Part shown: positions 52,425-61,719 of the stretch, one piece after another
Position numbering within the stretch: position 1 is the stretch's first letter
Layout of the letters: every line of letters starts with the position of its first letter
Origin: Bacteroidetes oral taxon 274 str. F0058
GTDB taxonomy: Bacteria > Bacteroidota > Bacteroidia > Bacteroidales > Paludibacteraceae
Length of the DNA: 64,000 nt
Reading direction: 5' to 3'
Assembly (NCBI GenBank): GCA_000163695.1
Contig: GG774890.1
Span: 130,347 to 194,346, forward strand
Made by a program: the position numbers and the translations under genes
The notes under the pieces: model-generated
Databases searched by the model: none
What the model saw: only the letters and a program-made list of their open reading frames with translations
Told to the model about the DNA's origin: nothing

Positions 52425-54026
52425 CTATTTACTAAGAATGTTAAGAGCTTTCTGTACACATTTATCTGTCTGGTTGATGTATGGGTAGAACCCCTTTTCG
52501 TTCAGGACATTACGTTCGATATAGGCTATCACCTGACGCTCTATGAGGGGCTTGGACTTGTCTTTCTCTTCTTTGCTGCAAACCACACCGCTCTTTTTTG
52601 CATATAGCATCATTTTGGCAAACAGGTCTTGCTTTTCGAGAAATTCTTGTAATTCTGCCGACGACTTAAATTTTTTGAGTTTCGTACGGTTGTTGTCCGT
52701 ATAGTTGAGGGCAAACTTGTAGGTCAATCCCTTGTTTACTATCTCTGTGAAGTATTTGGTAGAGCCGACCGTATCGGAGGGTACGAAAATATCCGGCATA
52801 ATGCCGCCGCCGCCATAGACGACCCGACCGCCTTTGGTATGATATACCTCTGTCGTGTTTTCTTTGATGCTGTCGCGAGAATAGAACTCGCCGTGATTGA
52901 ATCTGTTTATCAAATCCATTTCGTAATCGACTATATTACCCTTCGAATATGGCTTCTGAATACATCTGCCCGAAGGGGTGTAGTACTTGGCTACCGTAAG
53001 TCGTATCTCGGATTCGTCTCCCAGGTGTATAGGTTTCTGTACCAGCCCTTTGCCGAACGAACGACGTCCGATGATAGTACCGCGGTCGTTGTCTTGTATG
53101 GCTCCGGCGAATATCTCCGATGCCGACCCCGAAAACTCATCGATGATGACAGCCATCTTCATATTCTGAAACGACCCCGTACCGTCGGCATAGCTATCGA
53201 TACGCTTCTGGTGTGCCCCCTGCATATATACTATTAGGTCGTCTTTTTTAAGGAACTCGTTGAGCATCTCCACGGCAGCACCCAGATATCCGCCTGCATT
53301 ACCTCTGAGGTCTACGATAACGGACTTCGCCCCCTGCTGTTTGACATTTGTCAGAGCGTTGAGGAACTCTTTGTAGGTCGTCTCCCCGAATTTGTTTACG
53401 GATATATAGCCAATCTTCGGTGTAATCATATAACCTATATCGATGCTGCTCACGGGTACTTCGCCCCGTGTTACTACGTAGTTGGTGATTTCCTTCGAGC
53501 CGCGACGAACGATGCCGAGTTTTATCTTCGTGCCCTTATCGCCTCTGAGTGTGCTTATCACCTTTTCGTTAGTTATCTTTTTACCAACAAACACAGAATC
53601 GTTTACACGTACAATCCTGTCGCCCGCCATTATGCCTACCTTCTCCGAAGGTCCTCCCGAAATGACGTTGATAACGTAAATAGTATCGTTTTGCAGATTG
53701 AATTGCACGCCGATACCGAAGAAACTACCCGACAACTCTTCGTTTACCATCTGCAAGTCTTTTGCAGGTATATACGACGAATGAGGGTCGAGCTGCGATA
53801 TTATCTCAGGTATGACCTGTTCTACAAGGCTGTCTCTGACGATAGTATCCACATAGAATTCCTCTATAATATCCAATACATCGGAAATCTTGTCATTAGT
53901 CTTTACTATTCTGTCGAATGGCAGCGATAGTTGTTTCTGTGTCTTCAGTTTGGAGTAGAAATTACCGATTACTATCCCCAAAGCGATACACAACGCTACC
54001 ATAAATGGAATGAATACCTTTTTCAT
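52425..54026 (-). CDS. S41-family carboxy-terminal processing protease
   Basis: A 533-residue exported protease. N-terminal membrane anchor or signal (MKKVFIPFMVALCIALGIVI), a PDZ domain (about 85-170) with GIGVQFNLQND and GIMAGDRIVRVNDS, then the S41 catalytic core. The nucleophile serine lies in DEFSGSASEIFAGAIQD and the general-base lysine in RSFGKGLVQKP. Such CtpA-like enzymes cleave periplasmic or outer-membrane proteins at their C-termini. The gene is alone with its own terminator; the dCMP deaminase gene lies 44 bp upstream on the same strand. Confidence 0.95.
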   Translation of the reverse strand: MKKVFIPFMVALCIALGIVIGNFYSKLKTQKQLSLPFDRIVKTNDKISDVLDIIEEFYVDTIVRDSLVEQVIPEIISQLDPHSSYIPAKDLQMVNEELSGSFFGIGVQFNLQNDTIYVINVISGGPSEKVGIMAGDRIVRVNDSVFVGKKITNEKVISTLRGDKGTKIKLGIVRRGSKEITNYVVTRGEVPVSSIDIGYMITPKIGYISVNKFGETTYKEFLNALTNVKQQGAKSVIVDLRGNAGGYLGAAVEMLNEFLKKDDLIVYMQGAHQKRIDSYADGTGSFQNMKMAVIIDEFSGSASEIFAGAIQDNDRGTIIGRRSFGKGLVQKPIHLGDESEIRLTVAKYYTPSGRCIQKPYSKGNIVDYEMDLINRFNHGEFYSRDSIKENTTEVYHTKGGRVVYGGGGIMPDIFVPSDTVGSTKYFTEIVNKGLTYKFALNYTDNNRTKLKKFKSSAELQEFLEKQDLFAKMMLYAKKSGVVCSKEEKDKSKPLIERQVIAYIERNVLNEKGFYPYINQTDKCVQKALNILSK

Positions 54027-54070
54027 TTTTTACTTTCTTTTTTTATTCTGAAAAATACTTTTAGGACTAC

Positions 54071-54496
54071 CTAAACCTCACAAAAAACGATTTCGATATC
54101 GGCACGCCGCATCAGCTCCAGTCCGTCGGCGATACGATATTCCTCGCCGTAGACTACCCGCCGTATACCTGCCTGAATAATCAGCTTGGCACACTCCATA
54201 CACGGAGACGCCGTGACGTAGAGCGTTGCTCCGTCGCTCGAGTTATTGGAGCGTGCTACCTTAGAGATGGCATTTGCTTCGGCGTGCAGCACGTATGGCT
54301 TGGAGTTGTTATGCTCGTCTTCGCAGCAGTTCTCGAAACCCGAAGGAGTGCCGTTGTACCCGTCGGATATTATCATCTTATCTTTGACGAGCAGGGCTCC
54401 TACCTTACGCCGCAGACAGTACGAGTTTTCTGCCCAGATACGTGCCATACGCATATATCGTTCGTCGAGAAGCGTTTGTTTGTCTTTGTTTTGCAT
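54071..54496 (-). CDS. dCMP deaminase family protein
   Basis: A 141-residue zinc deaminase from ATG 54496 (MQNKDKQTLLDERYMRMARI); the longer frame runs back into nfo and is not supported. The zinc site is HAEANAISK plus ASPCMECAKLII. GYNGTPSGFENCCED is the typical dCMP/ComEB nucleotide-binding loop. It converts dCMP to dUMP for thymidylate synthesis. It lies 29 bp downstream of nfo on the same strand, a plausible operon with dapF and nfo. Confidence 0.93.
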   Translation of the reverse strand: MQNKDKQTLLDERYMRMARIWAENSYCLRRKVGALLVKDKMIISDGYNGTPSGFENCCEDEHNNSKPYVLHAEANAISKVARSNNSSDGATLYVTASPCMECAKLIIQAGIRRVVYGEEYRIADGLELMRRADIEIVFCEV

Positions 54497-54525
54497 TTTT
54501 ATTCGATTAAATATTTTTTTGCCAA

Positions 54526-55368
54526 TCATTTTGCAAAGTTTTTCAACATCTCTATCTCTTGTGCCCAGAGTGTTTCGTCGGGCGTTTCGAGTATCAGAGG
54601 TATGTTGTCGAAACGAGAGTCTTGCATTATCCACCTGAAAGTATCGACCCTCAACAGACCTGCTCCGAGCGAGTCGTGTCTGTCGACGCGTGAGCCTAAG
54701 CCTTTCTTAGCGTCGTTCAGATGCATGCCGCACAGGTATTTGAAGCCTACTATACGGTCGAAGTCATCGAAAGTTTTGTCGTACCCTTCGCGTGTCTGTA
54801 GGTCGTAACCTCCGGCATAAGCGTGGCAGGTGTCTATACATACGCCTACTCTGCTTTTGTCGTCTATCAGCTCTATTATCCCTGCGAGGTGTTCGAACCG
54901 ATAACCGACGTTGGAGCCCTGTCCGGCAGTGTTTTCTATTACCGCCACTACGTTTTTTGTCTTACTTATTGCTATGTTTACAGATTCGGCGATAATCTTC
55001 AGACACTCGCCCTCGGATATCTTATTCAGATGTGCTCCGGGGTGGAAGTTGAGATACCTTAGTCCGAGCTGTTCACAGCGTGTCATCTCGTCTGTGAATG
55101 CACTACGCGATTTGGCAAGTCCCTCTTCGTCGGGCGAGCCGAGATTTATCAGATAGCTGTCGTGAGGCAGTATCTGACTGTCGGTAAAACCGTATTTATC
55201 GCAGTTTGCACGAAATTTTTCTATGCTCTTTTCCGTAAGCGGCGGCGATACCCATTGTCGTTGGTTTTTGGTAAAAAAGGCAAAAGCCGTTGCTCCTATG
55301 TTTTGAGCATTGACGGGAGCGTTCTCTACTCCTCCGCTTGCACTTACGTGTGCTCCTATATATTTCAT
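54526..55368 (-). CDS. nfo: Endonuclease IV (AP endonuclease)
   Basis: A 280-residue TIM-barrel DNA-repair enzyme from ATG 55368 (MKYIGAHVSASGGVENAPVN). Trinuclear-zinc motifs are visible: GAHVSASGG, LNFHPGAHLN, VIENTAGQGSNVGY, VCIDTCHAYAGGYD and CGMHLNDAKKGLGSRVDRHD. It cuts abasic sites in DNA. The upstream extension to 55593 overlaps dapF and lacks family similarity. It starts 14 bp after the dapF stop. Confidence 0.97.
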   Translation of the reverse strand: MKYIGAHVSASGGVENAPVNAQNIGATAFAFFTKNQRQWVSPPLTEKSIEKFRANCDKYGFTDSQILPHDSYLINLGSPDEEGLAKSRSAFTDEMTRCEQLGLRYLNFHPGAHLNKISEGECLKIIAESVNIAISKTKNVVAVIENTAGQGSNVGYRFEHLAGIIELIDDKSRVGVCIDTCHAYAGGYDLQTREGYDKTFDDFDRIVGFKYLCGMHLNDAKKGLGSRVDRHDSLGAGLLRVDTFRWIMQDSRFDNIPLILETPDETLWAQEIEMLKNFAK

Positions 55369-55382
55369 TGTCCGATAAGTTT

Positions 55383-56219
55383 TTATAGTTCGTAGTCTCC
55401 TCTGAATACTTCTACCGCATTGCCCCGCATTGTCATAGTGTAATCCGATGCACATTTTACCCACAGGTCGCCGCCAAGCAGTCGGACACATATCTCTGTA
55501 TCCATCGGTAAAAACGTATTTCTGGCAGCTGCCGCTACTGAGGCACAGGCTCCTGTGCCGCAAGCCAATGTACAGCCGCTGCCTCGCTCCCATACTCTCA
55601 TTTTTATTGTGTCTTTATCGACTATTTCGACAAACTCTACATTTACTCGTTCCGGGAAAAGCGGGTTGTTTTCTATTGCTCGTCCGTAGTGTTCTACGTT
55701 GAAAGCGTCTACATCGTCTACAAAAACGACGCAATGAGGATTGCCCATAGAAAGTACCGTAGCGTTGAACGTACGATTGTCTGCCCTAAGTTCGGAAGCG
55801 ATAAATTCATCTTCGTCGCATACGAAAGGCACGTTTTTCACAGCGAAATCGGCTCTACCCATATCGACGCCGACACATTCTACTGCTCCCTTAACTACGG
55901 TGAGTTCGAGTCTTTTGATACCGCTTGCGGTCTCTGTTGTGATAGTGGTTTTAGTAGAGTCTATATTTTCGAAAAAATATTTCCCCACACATCTGATAGC
56001 ATTGCCGCACATCATTCCCTCCGAACCGTCGGCATTGAACATACGCATACGACAATCGGCTTTGTCAGAGGGCATTATGAGTACAAGTCCGTCGGAACCG
56101 ATTCCGAAATGACGGTCGCTTACAGCCACAGCAAGCCTCTCGGGGTTATCGACCTGCTGCCTGAAACAATCTACAAAAACGTAGTCGTTGCCCGCACCGT
56201 GCATCTTTACAAACTTCAT
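55383..56219 (-). CDS. dapF: Diaminopimelate epimerase
   Basis: A 278-residue enzyme interconverting LL- and meso-diaminopimelate for lysine and peptidoglycan synthesis. Both catalytic cysteines are present, in EGMMCGNAIRCVGKYF and CTLACGTGACASVAAA. The start MKFVKMHGAGNDYVFVDCFR is canonical. Full length. First gene of the probable dapF-nfo-dCMP deaminase group on the minus strand. Confidence 0.97.
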   Translation of the reverse strand: MKFVKMHGAGNDYVFVDCFRQQVDNPERLAVAVSDRHFGIGSDGLVLIMPSDKADCRMRMFNADGSEGMMCGNAIRCVGKYFFENIDSTKTTITTETASGIKRLELTVVKGAVECVGVDMGRADFAVKNVPFVCDEDEFIASELRADNRTFNATVLSMGNPHCVVFVDDVDAFNVEHYGRAIENNPLFPERVNVEFVEIVDKDTIKMRVWERGSGCTLACGTGACASVAAAARNTFLPMDTEICVRLLGGDLWVKCASDYTMTMRGNAVEVFRGDYEL

Positions 56220-56286
56220 AATACGCTACTATATAATTAATTGTACAGTCCTGTTGCCAAACAGACAAAATAGGTTAGAGAGTCGG

Positions 56287-57000
56287 TCACTCCGCCATAT
56301 TGTGGAATACGTTCTGAACGTCTTCGTCTTCTTCTATCTTCTCTATCAACTTATTTATCTGCTCTGCTTGTTCGGCGGTAACCTGTTTTAATTCGTTTGG
56401 TATGCGGATAAACTCTACTTTTGTTATCTCAAAAGCATTGTCTTCCAGATACTTTTGTATGTTAGAGTTTTGTGTGAATTCGCCATAAAGTACTATTTCG
56501 TCTTCGTCTTCGACTACTTCGTCCACGCCGTAATCGATGAGTTCAAGCTCGAGGTCTTCTGTGGCGATGCCGTCTTTGTGCTTGATATAGAACACACATT
56601 TGTGGTCGAAAAGGAATTCCAGACTACCTGTCGTACCGAGCGAGCCTCCGAATTTGTTGAAGTACGAACGTATATTGGCAACTGTGCGGGTGGTGTTGTC
56701 GGTGGCAGTCTCTACAAATATTGCTATGCCGTGAGGAGCGTATCCTTCGTAGTTCACCTCTTTGTAATCGGTGAAGTCTTTGTCGGTTGCTTTCTTTATG
56801 GCTCTTTCGACATTGTCTTTTGGCATATTTTCTTTGCGGGCGGTCTGCATCAGCAGGCGTAGACGCGGATTGTTTTCGGGTAGAGGTCCTGCCTGCTTTA
56901 CGGCTATGGTTATCTCTTTGCCCAACTTAGTGAATACGCGAGCCATATTGCCCCAACGTTTAAATTTTCTCTCTTTACGAAACTCAAAAGCTCTTCCCAT
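56287..57000 (-). CDS. YebC/PmpR-family regulator
   Basis: A 237-residue member of the YebC/TACO1 family starting MGRAFEFRKERKFKRWGNMA, with ENPRLRLLMQTARKENMPKD and ERAIKKATDKDF, then the GGSLGTTGSLEFLFDHK segment. Originally annotated as transcription regulators; recent work on relatives shows a role in translation through proline stretches. Full length. It precedes no obvious partner; 67 bp separate it from dapF downstream. Confidence 0.95.
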   Translation of the reverse strand: MGRAFEFRKERKFKRWGNMARVFTKLGKEITIAVKQAGPLPENNPRLRLLMQTARKENMPKDNVERAIKKATDKDFTDYKEVNYEGYAPHGIAIFVETATDNTTRTVANIRSYFNKFGGSLGTTGSLEFLFDHKCVFYIKHKDGIATEDLELELIDYGVDEVVEDEDEIVLYGEFTQNSNIQKYLEDNAFEITKVEFIRIPNELKQVTAEQAEQINKLIEKIEEDEDVQNVFHNMAE

Positions 57001-57281
57001 AAATTTCTATATCGAATTGATTTTTATTGTTTTATATTACATATTATAACTGTCAAAGGAACAACAAAATTACTATTTTTTTATCGAAAAATAATAACTA
57101 CACGTCAAAAACACCACGAGCACAGATATCGGGTAGGCGATAGATACTCGCAAAATCTCAAGAAAAATGTAATAAGATACCAACTAACGGGGTGGTCGAG
57201 CCCCAAACAAAATCTGCGTCAGCGAATTACTTCATAGTATGAGTAATGAAGCTTTTACCGCACTTAAGATTAGCCGATTAA

Positions 57282-58676
57282 TTAAAATCCACTGTATGTC
57301 AGCTCCAAACGCAATGGCGAGAATTTACTCTTGCCGCTCCTTATCGTATTGGCTCCGAGTCGTTTAGTAGGGCGACATTCGACGATACTGCCTCCGGTAT
57401 TTTTGTATAAATCCACCGGTATCAACAGAAACTCGGCGTTAGCCTCTGTGTATGAGTCATTCTTGATTATCTTACTCAACAGGTGAGCGATGTCCACAAT
57501 GTATTCGCGTTTCTTAATATTGTACGTTGCTATCTGTGCCTTATTCTCTTGGACTATCTTCAATGAGTTGTTTTTGATGAAATTATCTGCCTCGCTCACA
57601 GGTATCATAAGTAGGGCTGTGGGTACGGGCTTTGCCGTTGCAGATGAGTCTAATTCTGTGGATTCGAGCGATATAACGGCACTGTTAATGAAAATCTCCC
57701 GCTTCAAATTTTTCCCCGATACACTGTCCTTAATTCGCTGTTTTATACGCGATATAGGCAATGTTATTTTGGGATAAATACCCGATGCTGTTGTGATGTA
57801 AGTAACAGAATCTCTTTTATTTATTTTGTCCGTCAAATTTTTTTGGGTTATGTGGTTAAGCTGACGTACATCTTTGCTTGCAGGGTAATTGATAAATGTT
57901 TTTACGGTCATAGTAGTATCTTTACCATTAAGCTTGGTCTTATACGAATAGTGGTAGAATAACCTCAAATCGACCTCAAACAGGTAGAGCATACTCGATT
58001 TGCCATACGATGTAGTGATATACAATCCTTTGAACTTTTGCAGAAAACTTTCTATCGACCCGTATGCACTATGAGGAATACTCATAAAACGCTGTGTCTG
58101 AATAGAGTCGAAGAAATATTTGACGGCAGGTACATACGATTTGTTTTTTAACTGTTTTTCTGTCAGTGATTTATCGACAGACGTCATCACTTTTTTACCA
58201 AGCAGTTGTTGGTTGTTGATGTCGAGAAAACTTGTAACATCGAAGTTGGTCAAATACTGCTTGTTATAGTCCGGCGTACTCTTGTTCAGTTCGTATATGG
58301 ATACTTCGAAAGGTTCGTTTGCTACGCCGAAATATTGTTTGTAAAACATATAGAGCACCAGAGAGTCTGCTTTGACATTATATGCTGCCGACGGAAAAAC
58401 ATAATTTACCGGCGGGGCAATCTGCACGACAAGGTCTGCCTTTACAGAACCGTACTTTTCGTCGTAATATTCGCCCAAAAGCATCGACATCGAATCGAGA
58501 CACTGAGCCGATATTGCCCCAAAAATCGAGTCTTTCGAACTCAGATGAAATGTATCTGTTACAGTAGCTATTTTGTCCCCTTGCGGTTGTATCTCCAAAC
58601 CCAAAGAGTCTGTCTTATTGCACGAAAAAAAAGCCAACGAAAGCAACGTAAAACAAGCGAAACGAATTATTTTCAT
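57282..58676 (-). CDS. DUF4270 outer-membrane-associated lipoprotein
   Basis: A 464-residue protein with a lipoprotein signal (MKIIRFACFTLLSLAFFSCN; lipobox SFFSC). The rest is beta-rich and fits the DUF4270 family, found in Bacteroidetes and of unknown function. YSKIF-like segments include LEIQPQGDKI near the N-terminus and a final LRLELTYSGF. In many Bacteroidetes a DUF4270 gene directly follows a glycogen-synthase-like gene, exactly as here, suggesting a conserved but unexplained link. Confidence 0.88.
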   Translation of the reverse strand: MKIIRFACFTLLSLAFFSCNKTDSLGLEIQPQGDKIATVTDTFHLSSKDSIFGAISAQCLDSMSMLLGEYYDEKYGSVKADLVVQIAPPVNYVFPSAAYNVKADSLVLYMFYKQYFGVANEPFEVSIYELNKSTPDYNKQYLTNFDVTSFLDINNQQLLGKKVMTSVDKSLTEKQLKNKSYVPAVKYFFDSIQTQRFMSIPHSAYGSIESFLQKFKGLYITTSYGKSSMLYLFEVDLRLFYHYSYKTKLNGKDTTMTVKTFINYPASKDVRQLNHITQKNLTDKINKRDSVTYITTASGIYPKITLPISRIKQRIKDSVSGKNLKREIFINSAVISLESTELDSSATAKPVPTALLMIPVSEADNFIKNNSLKIVQENKAQIATYNIKKREYIVDIAHLLSKIIKNDSYTEANAEFLLIPVDLYKNTGGSIVECRPTKRLGANTIRSGKSKFSPLRLELTYSGF

Positions 58677-58752
58677 ATTTTTTGTAAACAGTCTTTTTTG
58701 CTAAGTAATGGAATTATATGGTTTTAATATTAGAGCCTCCGCCCTTAAAAAA

Positions 58753-59562
58753 TTATTTCCCCGCAAGGTCTTTGTATAGCTTCAAATAGACGGGTTTGAT
58801 ATCCTCTTTGTATTTTATATATTTAGTTTTTTTAGTGTCTACCAACCCCTTTATCAGTGCTTTTACCTCTTTTTCACCTTCGGTAACCACATCTGAGTAT
58901 TCGGCAGCCAGATTAATGAGCGTATCCCAACCCACCGTTTTGTCTTTGATAAGCTTTTGCTTGTCTAATAGTTTGATGTCGAGCTTTTTCTCTATCTTTT
59001 TGTTTACCGTATTTGTAAATTTGTCGTTGTATATAGAGAAAATCACCTTAGACTTTGCATAAAACGGGTCTGACGAGTAGGAGGTTTTTATCAATACCGG
59101 AGCAAGAGACGAAAACCAACCATTGCAGTGTATGATATTGGGCGTCCAGCGAAGTTTCTTGATTGTCTCCAACACTCCACGAATATAGAATATCATACGT
59201 TCGTCGTTGTCTTTGAAGCTATCACCGTTGTCGTCGAGCCACATAGCTCTACGCTTGAAAAATACATCGTTGTCGATAAAATAGACCTGCAACCTCGCCG
59301 ATTGTATCGAGGCAACTTTTATTATCAACTGATAGTCGTTGTCGTCTACAACAAGGTTCAGCCCCGATAGCCGCTGCACTTCGTGCAATTGATTGCGACG
59401 CTCGTTGATAACACCATAACAGGGAACGAATACTCTAACTTCGTAATTACCGCTCTCCTGTACAAACTGAGGCAGTTCTCGGCACAGTTTTGCTGCGAAA
59501 GTCTCTTGTGTATATGGGAAAATTTCCTGATAAATGTACAAAATTCGGGTAGGTTCCATCAA
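58753..59562 (-). CDS. Glycogen/starch synthase-like protein (GT5 N-domain only)
   Basis: A 269-residue protein. It has the N-terminal Rossmann domain of GT5 glycogen synthases: RILYIYQEIFPYTQETFAAK, YEVRVFVPCYGVINERRNQL and NIIHCNGWFSSLAPVLIKT. The C-terminal ADP-glucose-binding domain of full synthases (about 480 residues) is absent. Such short versions are regular in Bacteroidetes and sit upstream of DUF4270, so this is probably not a truncation. Catalytic activity is doubtful. A minus-strand promoter TAACTTTG lies at 59589-59582. Confidence 0.87.
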   Translation of the reverse strand: MMEPTRILYIYQEIFPYTQETFAAKLCRELPQFVQESGNYEVRVFVPCYGVINERRNQLHEVQRLSGLNLVVDDNDYQLIIKVASIQSARLQVYFIDNDVFFKRRAMWLDDNGDSFKDNDERMIFYIRGVLETIKKLRWTPNIIHCNGWFSSLAPVLIKTSYSSDPFYAKSKVIFSIYNDKFTNTVNKKIEKKLDIKLLDKQKLIKDKTVGWDTLINLAAEYSDVVTEGEKEVKALIKGLVDTKKTKYIKYKEDIKPVYLKLYKDLAGK

Positions 59563-59779
59563 ATATATATTATATTTTTTGCAAAGTTACAAAAAAAATC
59601 AATAATAAATTGAGTTCTATCTGATTTTATTTGTCGCACAACAATAAAATCAGAGTGTTTACTTTTGATAATCAGCGGGTAAGAAATGTTTGTCTGAAAT
59701 TTGGATAATCGAAAAATTGTATTTACTTTTGCAAGAATATATAAACAGGATTGTTAATTGATTATTTGATATATAATTT

Positions 59780-59935
59780 ATGAAAAAATTAGCATTGTCT
59801 CTGATATTCTGTGCTTTTGGCACACTATAGACACAATACTCTTTCGATATAAATCCGATGTTGTACGCGGATAATATTGCTCTAAGAAACTCTTGTATTA
59901 TCTTTACTTTGAGTGTGGGTTATCGATTGAAATAA
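59780..59935 (+). pseudogene. Remnant of a small outer-membrane protein gene
   Basis: ATG 59780 opens a signal peptide (MKKLALSLIFCAFGTL) that stops at TAG 59828-59830. The same frame continues with TQYSFDINPMLYADNIALRN and ends VGYRLK with TAA at 59933-59935, the look of a final outer-membrane beta strand. It is probably an outer-membrane barrel protein with most of its middle deleted and a nonsense codon. The rest of 59563-59953 holds nothing recognised. Confidence 0.5.
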
Positions 59936-59953
59936 GTTTTGCCGATGCTTCAC

Positions 59954-60367
59954 TCATAAGCTGTTCAACGACAGTGTAAGTATATCGGCTATTTTATCTA
60001 TACCTTCTTCCAACTTGTTGCCGACTATATGTTTTACAAAAAACGGTATATCCGCATCGAGCACCAATTGAATATTTGTCTCGGACGGCGATACGTTACC
60101 GATATTCATCGACATTTCTGCTTTGAAAGGGAGCTTCTCGATATTCAGCCTTATCTTGTCTGCCCCCCGCTCTACGATACGTAGCAGCAGGTCGCCTACG
60201 GGAGCCACCCGAAACTGTACGTAGTCCGTATCGCACTCGAAATTAACGGTATACTCCTTCGGTATCCTGTCTCGGAACTGTTCGATGTTTTTCAAGTCCG
60301 ATACCTTACCGTACACTTCCTCAAAAGGCTTGTTTACAGTGATTGTCTTACTTTGGTAAAGTGCCAT
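59954..60367 (-). CDS. SRPBCC-superfamily protein
   Basis: A 137-residue single-domain protein starting MALYQSKTITVNKPFEEVYG. The helix-grip pattern (N-terminal strand, VSDLKNIEQFRDRIP, central sheet, and a long C-terminal helix NKLEEGIDKIADILTLSL) fits the SRPBCC/START-like fold that binds lipids or hydrophobic ligands. No specific function can be given. It lies 20 bp downstream of hutI and could be co-transcribed with it. Confidence 0.8.
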   Translation of the reverse strand: MALYQSKTITVNKPFEEVYGKVSDLKNIEQFRDRIPKEYTVNFECDTDYVQFRVAPVGDLLLRIVERGADKIRLNIEKLPFKAEMSMNIGNVSPSETNIQLVLDADIPFFVKHIVGNKLEEGIDKIADILTLSLNSL

Positions 60368-60387
60368 TTAGTCTGTTTTTCTATGAT

Positions 60388-61620
60388 TTATCTATAAATT
60401 TTTCCGTTGAGTATGACCGTATCTACCATTGGTTCCGTATACGAATACGGTATGTAGGCTATCGACGGTATTTCGGTAGTTATAAACAGGTTTGCTCTCT
60501 TATCTGCCGTGATAGAGCCGTGTGTATCGCTGATGCCCAAAGCATAAGCTCCGTTGATGGTAGCGGCGTTGATGGCTTGTGCGGGCGTAAGCCTCATCTT
60601 GATACAGGCGAGCGAAAGCACCATCTTCATATTGCCCGACGGAGTGGAGCCGGGGTTGAAGTCTGTTGCCAGAGCTACCGACAGACCGCTGTTTATCATC
60701 TGTTTGAGCGGAGCGTATGGGAGGTTGAGGAAGAACGAACAACCCGGAAGCCCCGTCGGCATAGTCTCAGAGCCTTTGAGAGCCTCTATCTCTTTTTCGC
60801 CCGACGACTCGAGATGGTCTACCGATAGTGCATTGTATCTGACGCCAATCTGTACGCCACCCGAAAAATCGAGTTCGTTGGCGTGTATCTTGCCGCGGAT
60901 ACCGTACTTTTGGGCAGTCTCCAAGATACGTGCGGTCTGCTCTACGGTGAAGAACCCTTTGTCGCAGAATACATCGACATATTCGGCAAGTTGCTGCTCG
61001 GCAACTTTCGGCAACATCTCGTTGCACAGTAAATCGATATATTCGTCTTCTCTGCCGTTTTTGTACTCCTGAGGGAATGCGTGAGCACCCAAGAATGTAG
61101 CTTTAACTGTTGCCGGTGTCGCCTGCGACAGACGTTTGATGACACGCAGCATTTTCAGCTCGTCTTCGGTCGAAAGCCCGTAACCGCTCTTTATCTCGAT
61201 AGCTCCCGTGCCGAAGCCTATGACCATCTTCAAACGTCGCAGTGCCTGACGGTAAAGTTCGTCTTCGGAGGTCTCGTGCAGCAGACGTGCCGAGTTGAGT
61301 ATGCCGCCGCCGCGTTTGGCTATCTCTTCGTACGACAGACCGTTGATTTTATCGAGAAACTCGCCCTCTCTACTGCCGGCAAAGACGATATGAGTATGCG
61401 AGTCGCAAAAAGATGGGAAGACCATTTTGCCGCTTGCATCTATTGTCTCTCCCTTGTAATCAGGGCATTGCTCCATCTTGCCAAACTCTTTTATGAGCCC
61501 GTCTTCGACCATCAGATAGGCGTTGTCGAGAGTGTTCAGGGTATTCATTTCGCTGCCGCACAGACGCAGCACTCCTTGGGGCAATATGCCCACAAGTGTC
61601 TTTATATTTTTTATAAGCAT
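60388..61620 (-). CDS. hutI: Imidazolonepropionase
   Basis: A 410-residue amidohydrolase of histidine degradation, converting imidazolone propionate to N-formimino-glutamate. Metal and substrate motifs: FCDSHTHIVFAGSREGEF, GIKSGYGLSTEDELKML-type loop, GAHAFPQEYK, HANELDFSGG, HLESSGEKE and LATDFNPGSTPSGNM. Full length. The rest of the hut pathway is not in the window. aroE starts 99 bp away on the opposite strand. Confidence 0.96.
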   Translation of the reverse strand: MLIKNIKTLVGILPQGVLRLCGSEMNTLNTLDNAYLMVEDGLIKEFGKMEQCPDYKGETIDASGKMVFPSFCDSHTHIVFAGSREGEFLDKINGLSYEEIAKRGGGILNSARLLHETSEDELYRQALRRLKMVIGFGTGAIEIKSGYGLSTEDELKMLRVIKRLSQATPATVKATFLGAHAFPQEYKNGREDEYIDLLCNEMLPKVAEQQLAEYVDVFCDKGFFTVEQTARILETAQKYGIRGKIHANELDFSGGVQIGVRYNALSVDHLESSGEKEIEALKGSETMPTGLPGCSFFLNLPYAPLKQMINSGLSVALATDFNPGSTPSGNMKMVLSLACIKMRLTPAQAINAATINGAYALGISDTHGSITADKRANLFITTEIPSIAYIPYSYTEPMVDTVILNGKIYR

Positions 61621-61719
61621 AGTACAAATGATGACTTTAAATTTTTGGACAAAATTAATTTTTTTACTTCAAACCGACAAAAAAATATTAACTTTACAGG
61701 CAAATTATATTCATTACTA

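Noticed and set aside
55369..55593. N-terminal extension of endonuclease IV
   Set aside because: It overlaps dapF coding sequence and lacks similarity; the canonical start MKYIGAHVSASGG is at 55368.
61081..61719. Long N-terminal extension of aroE
   Set aside because: It is antisense to hutI; AroE similarity starts at the ATG at 61720.
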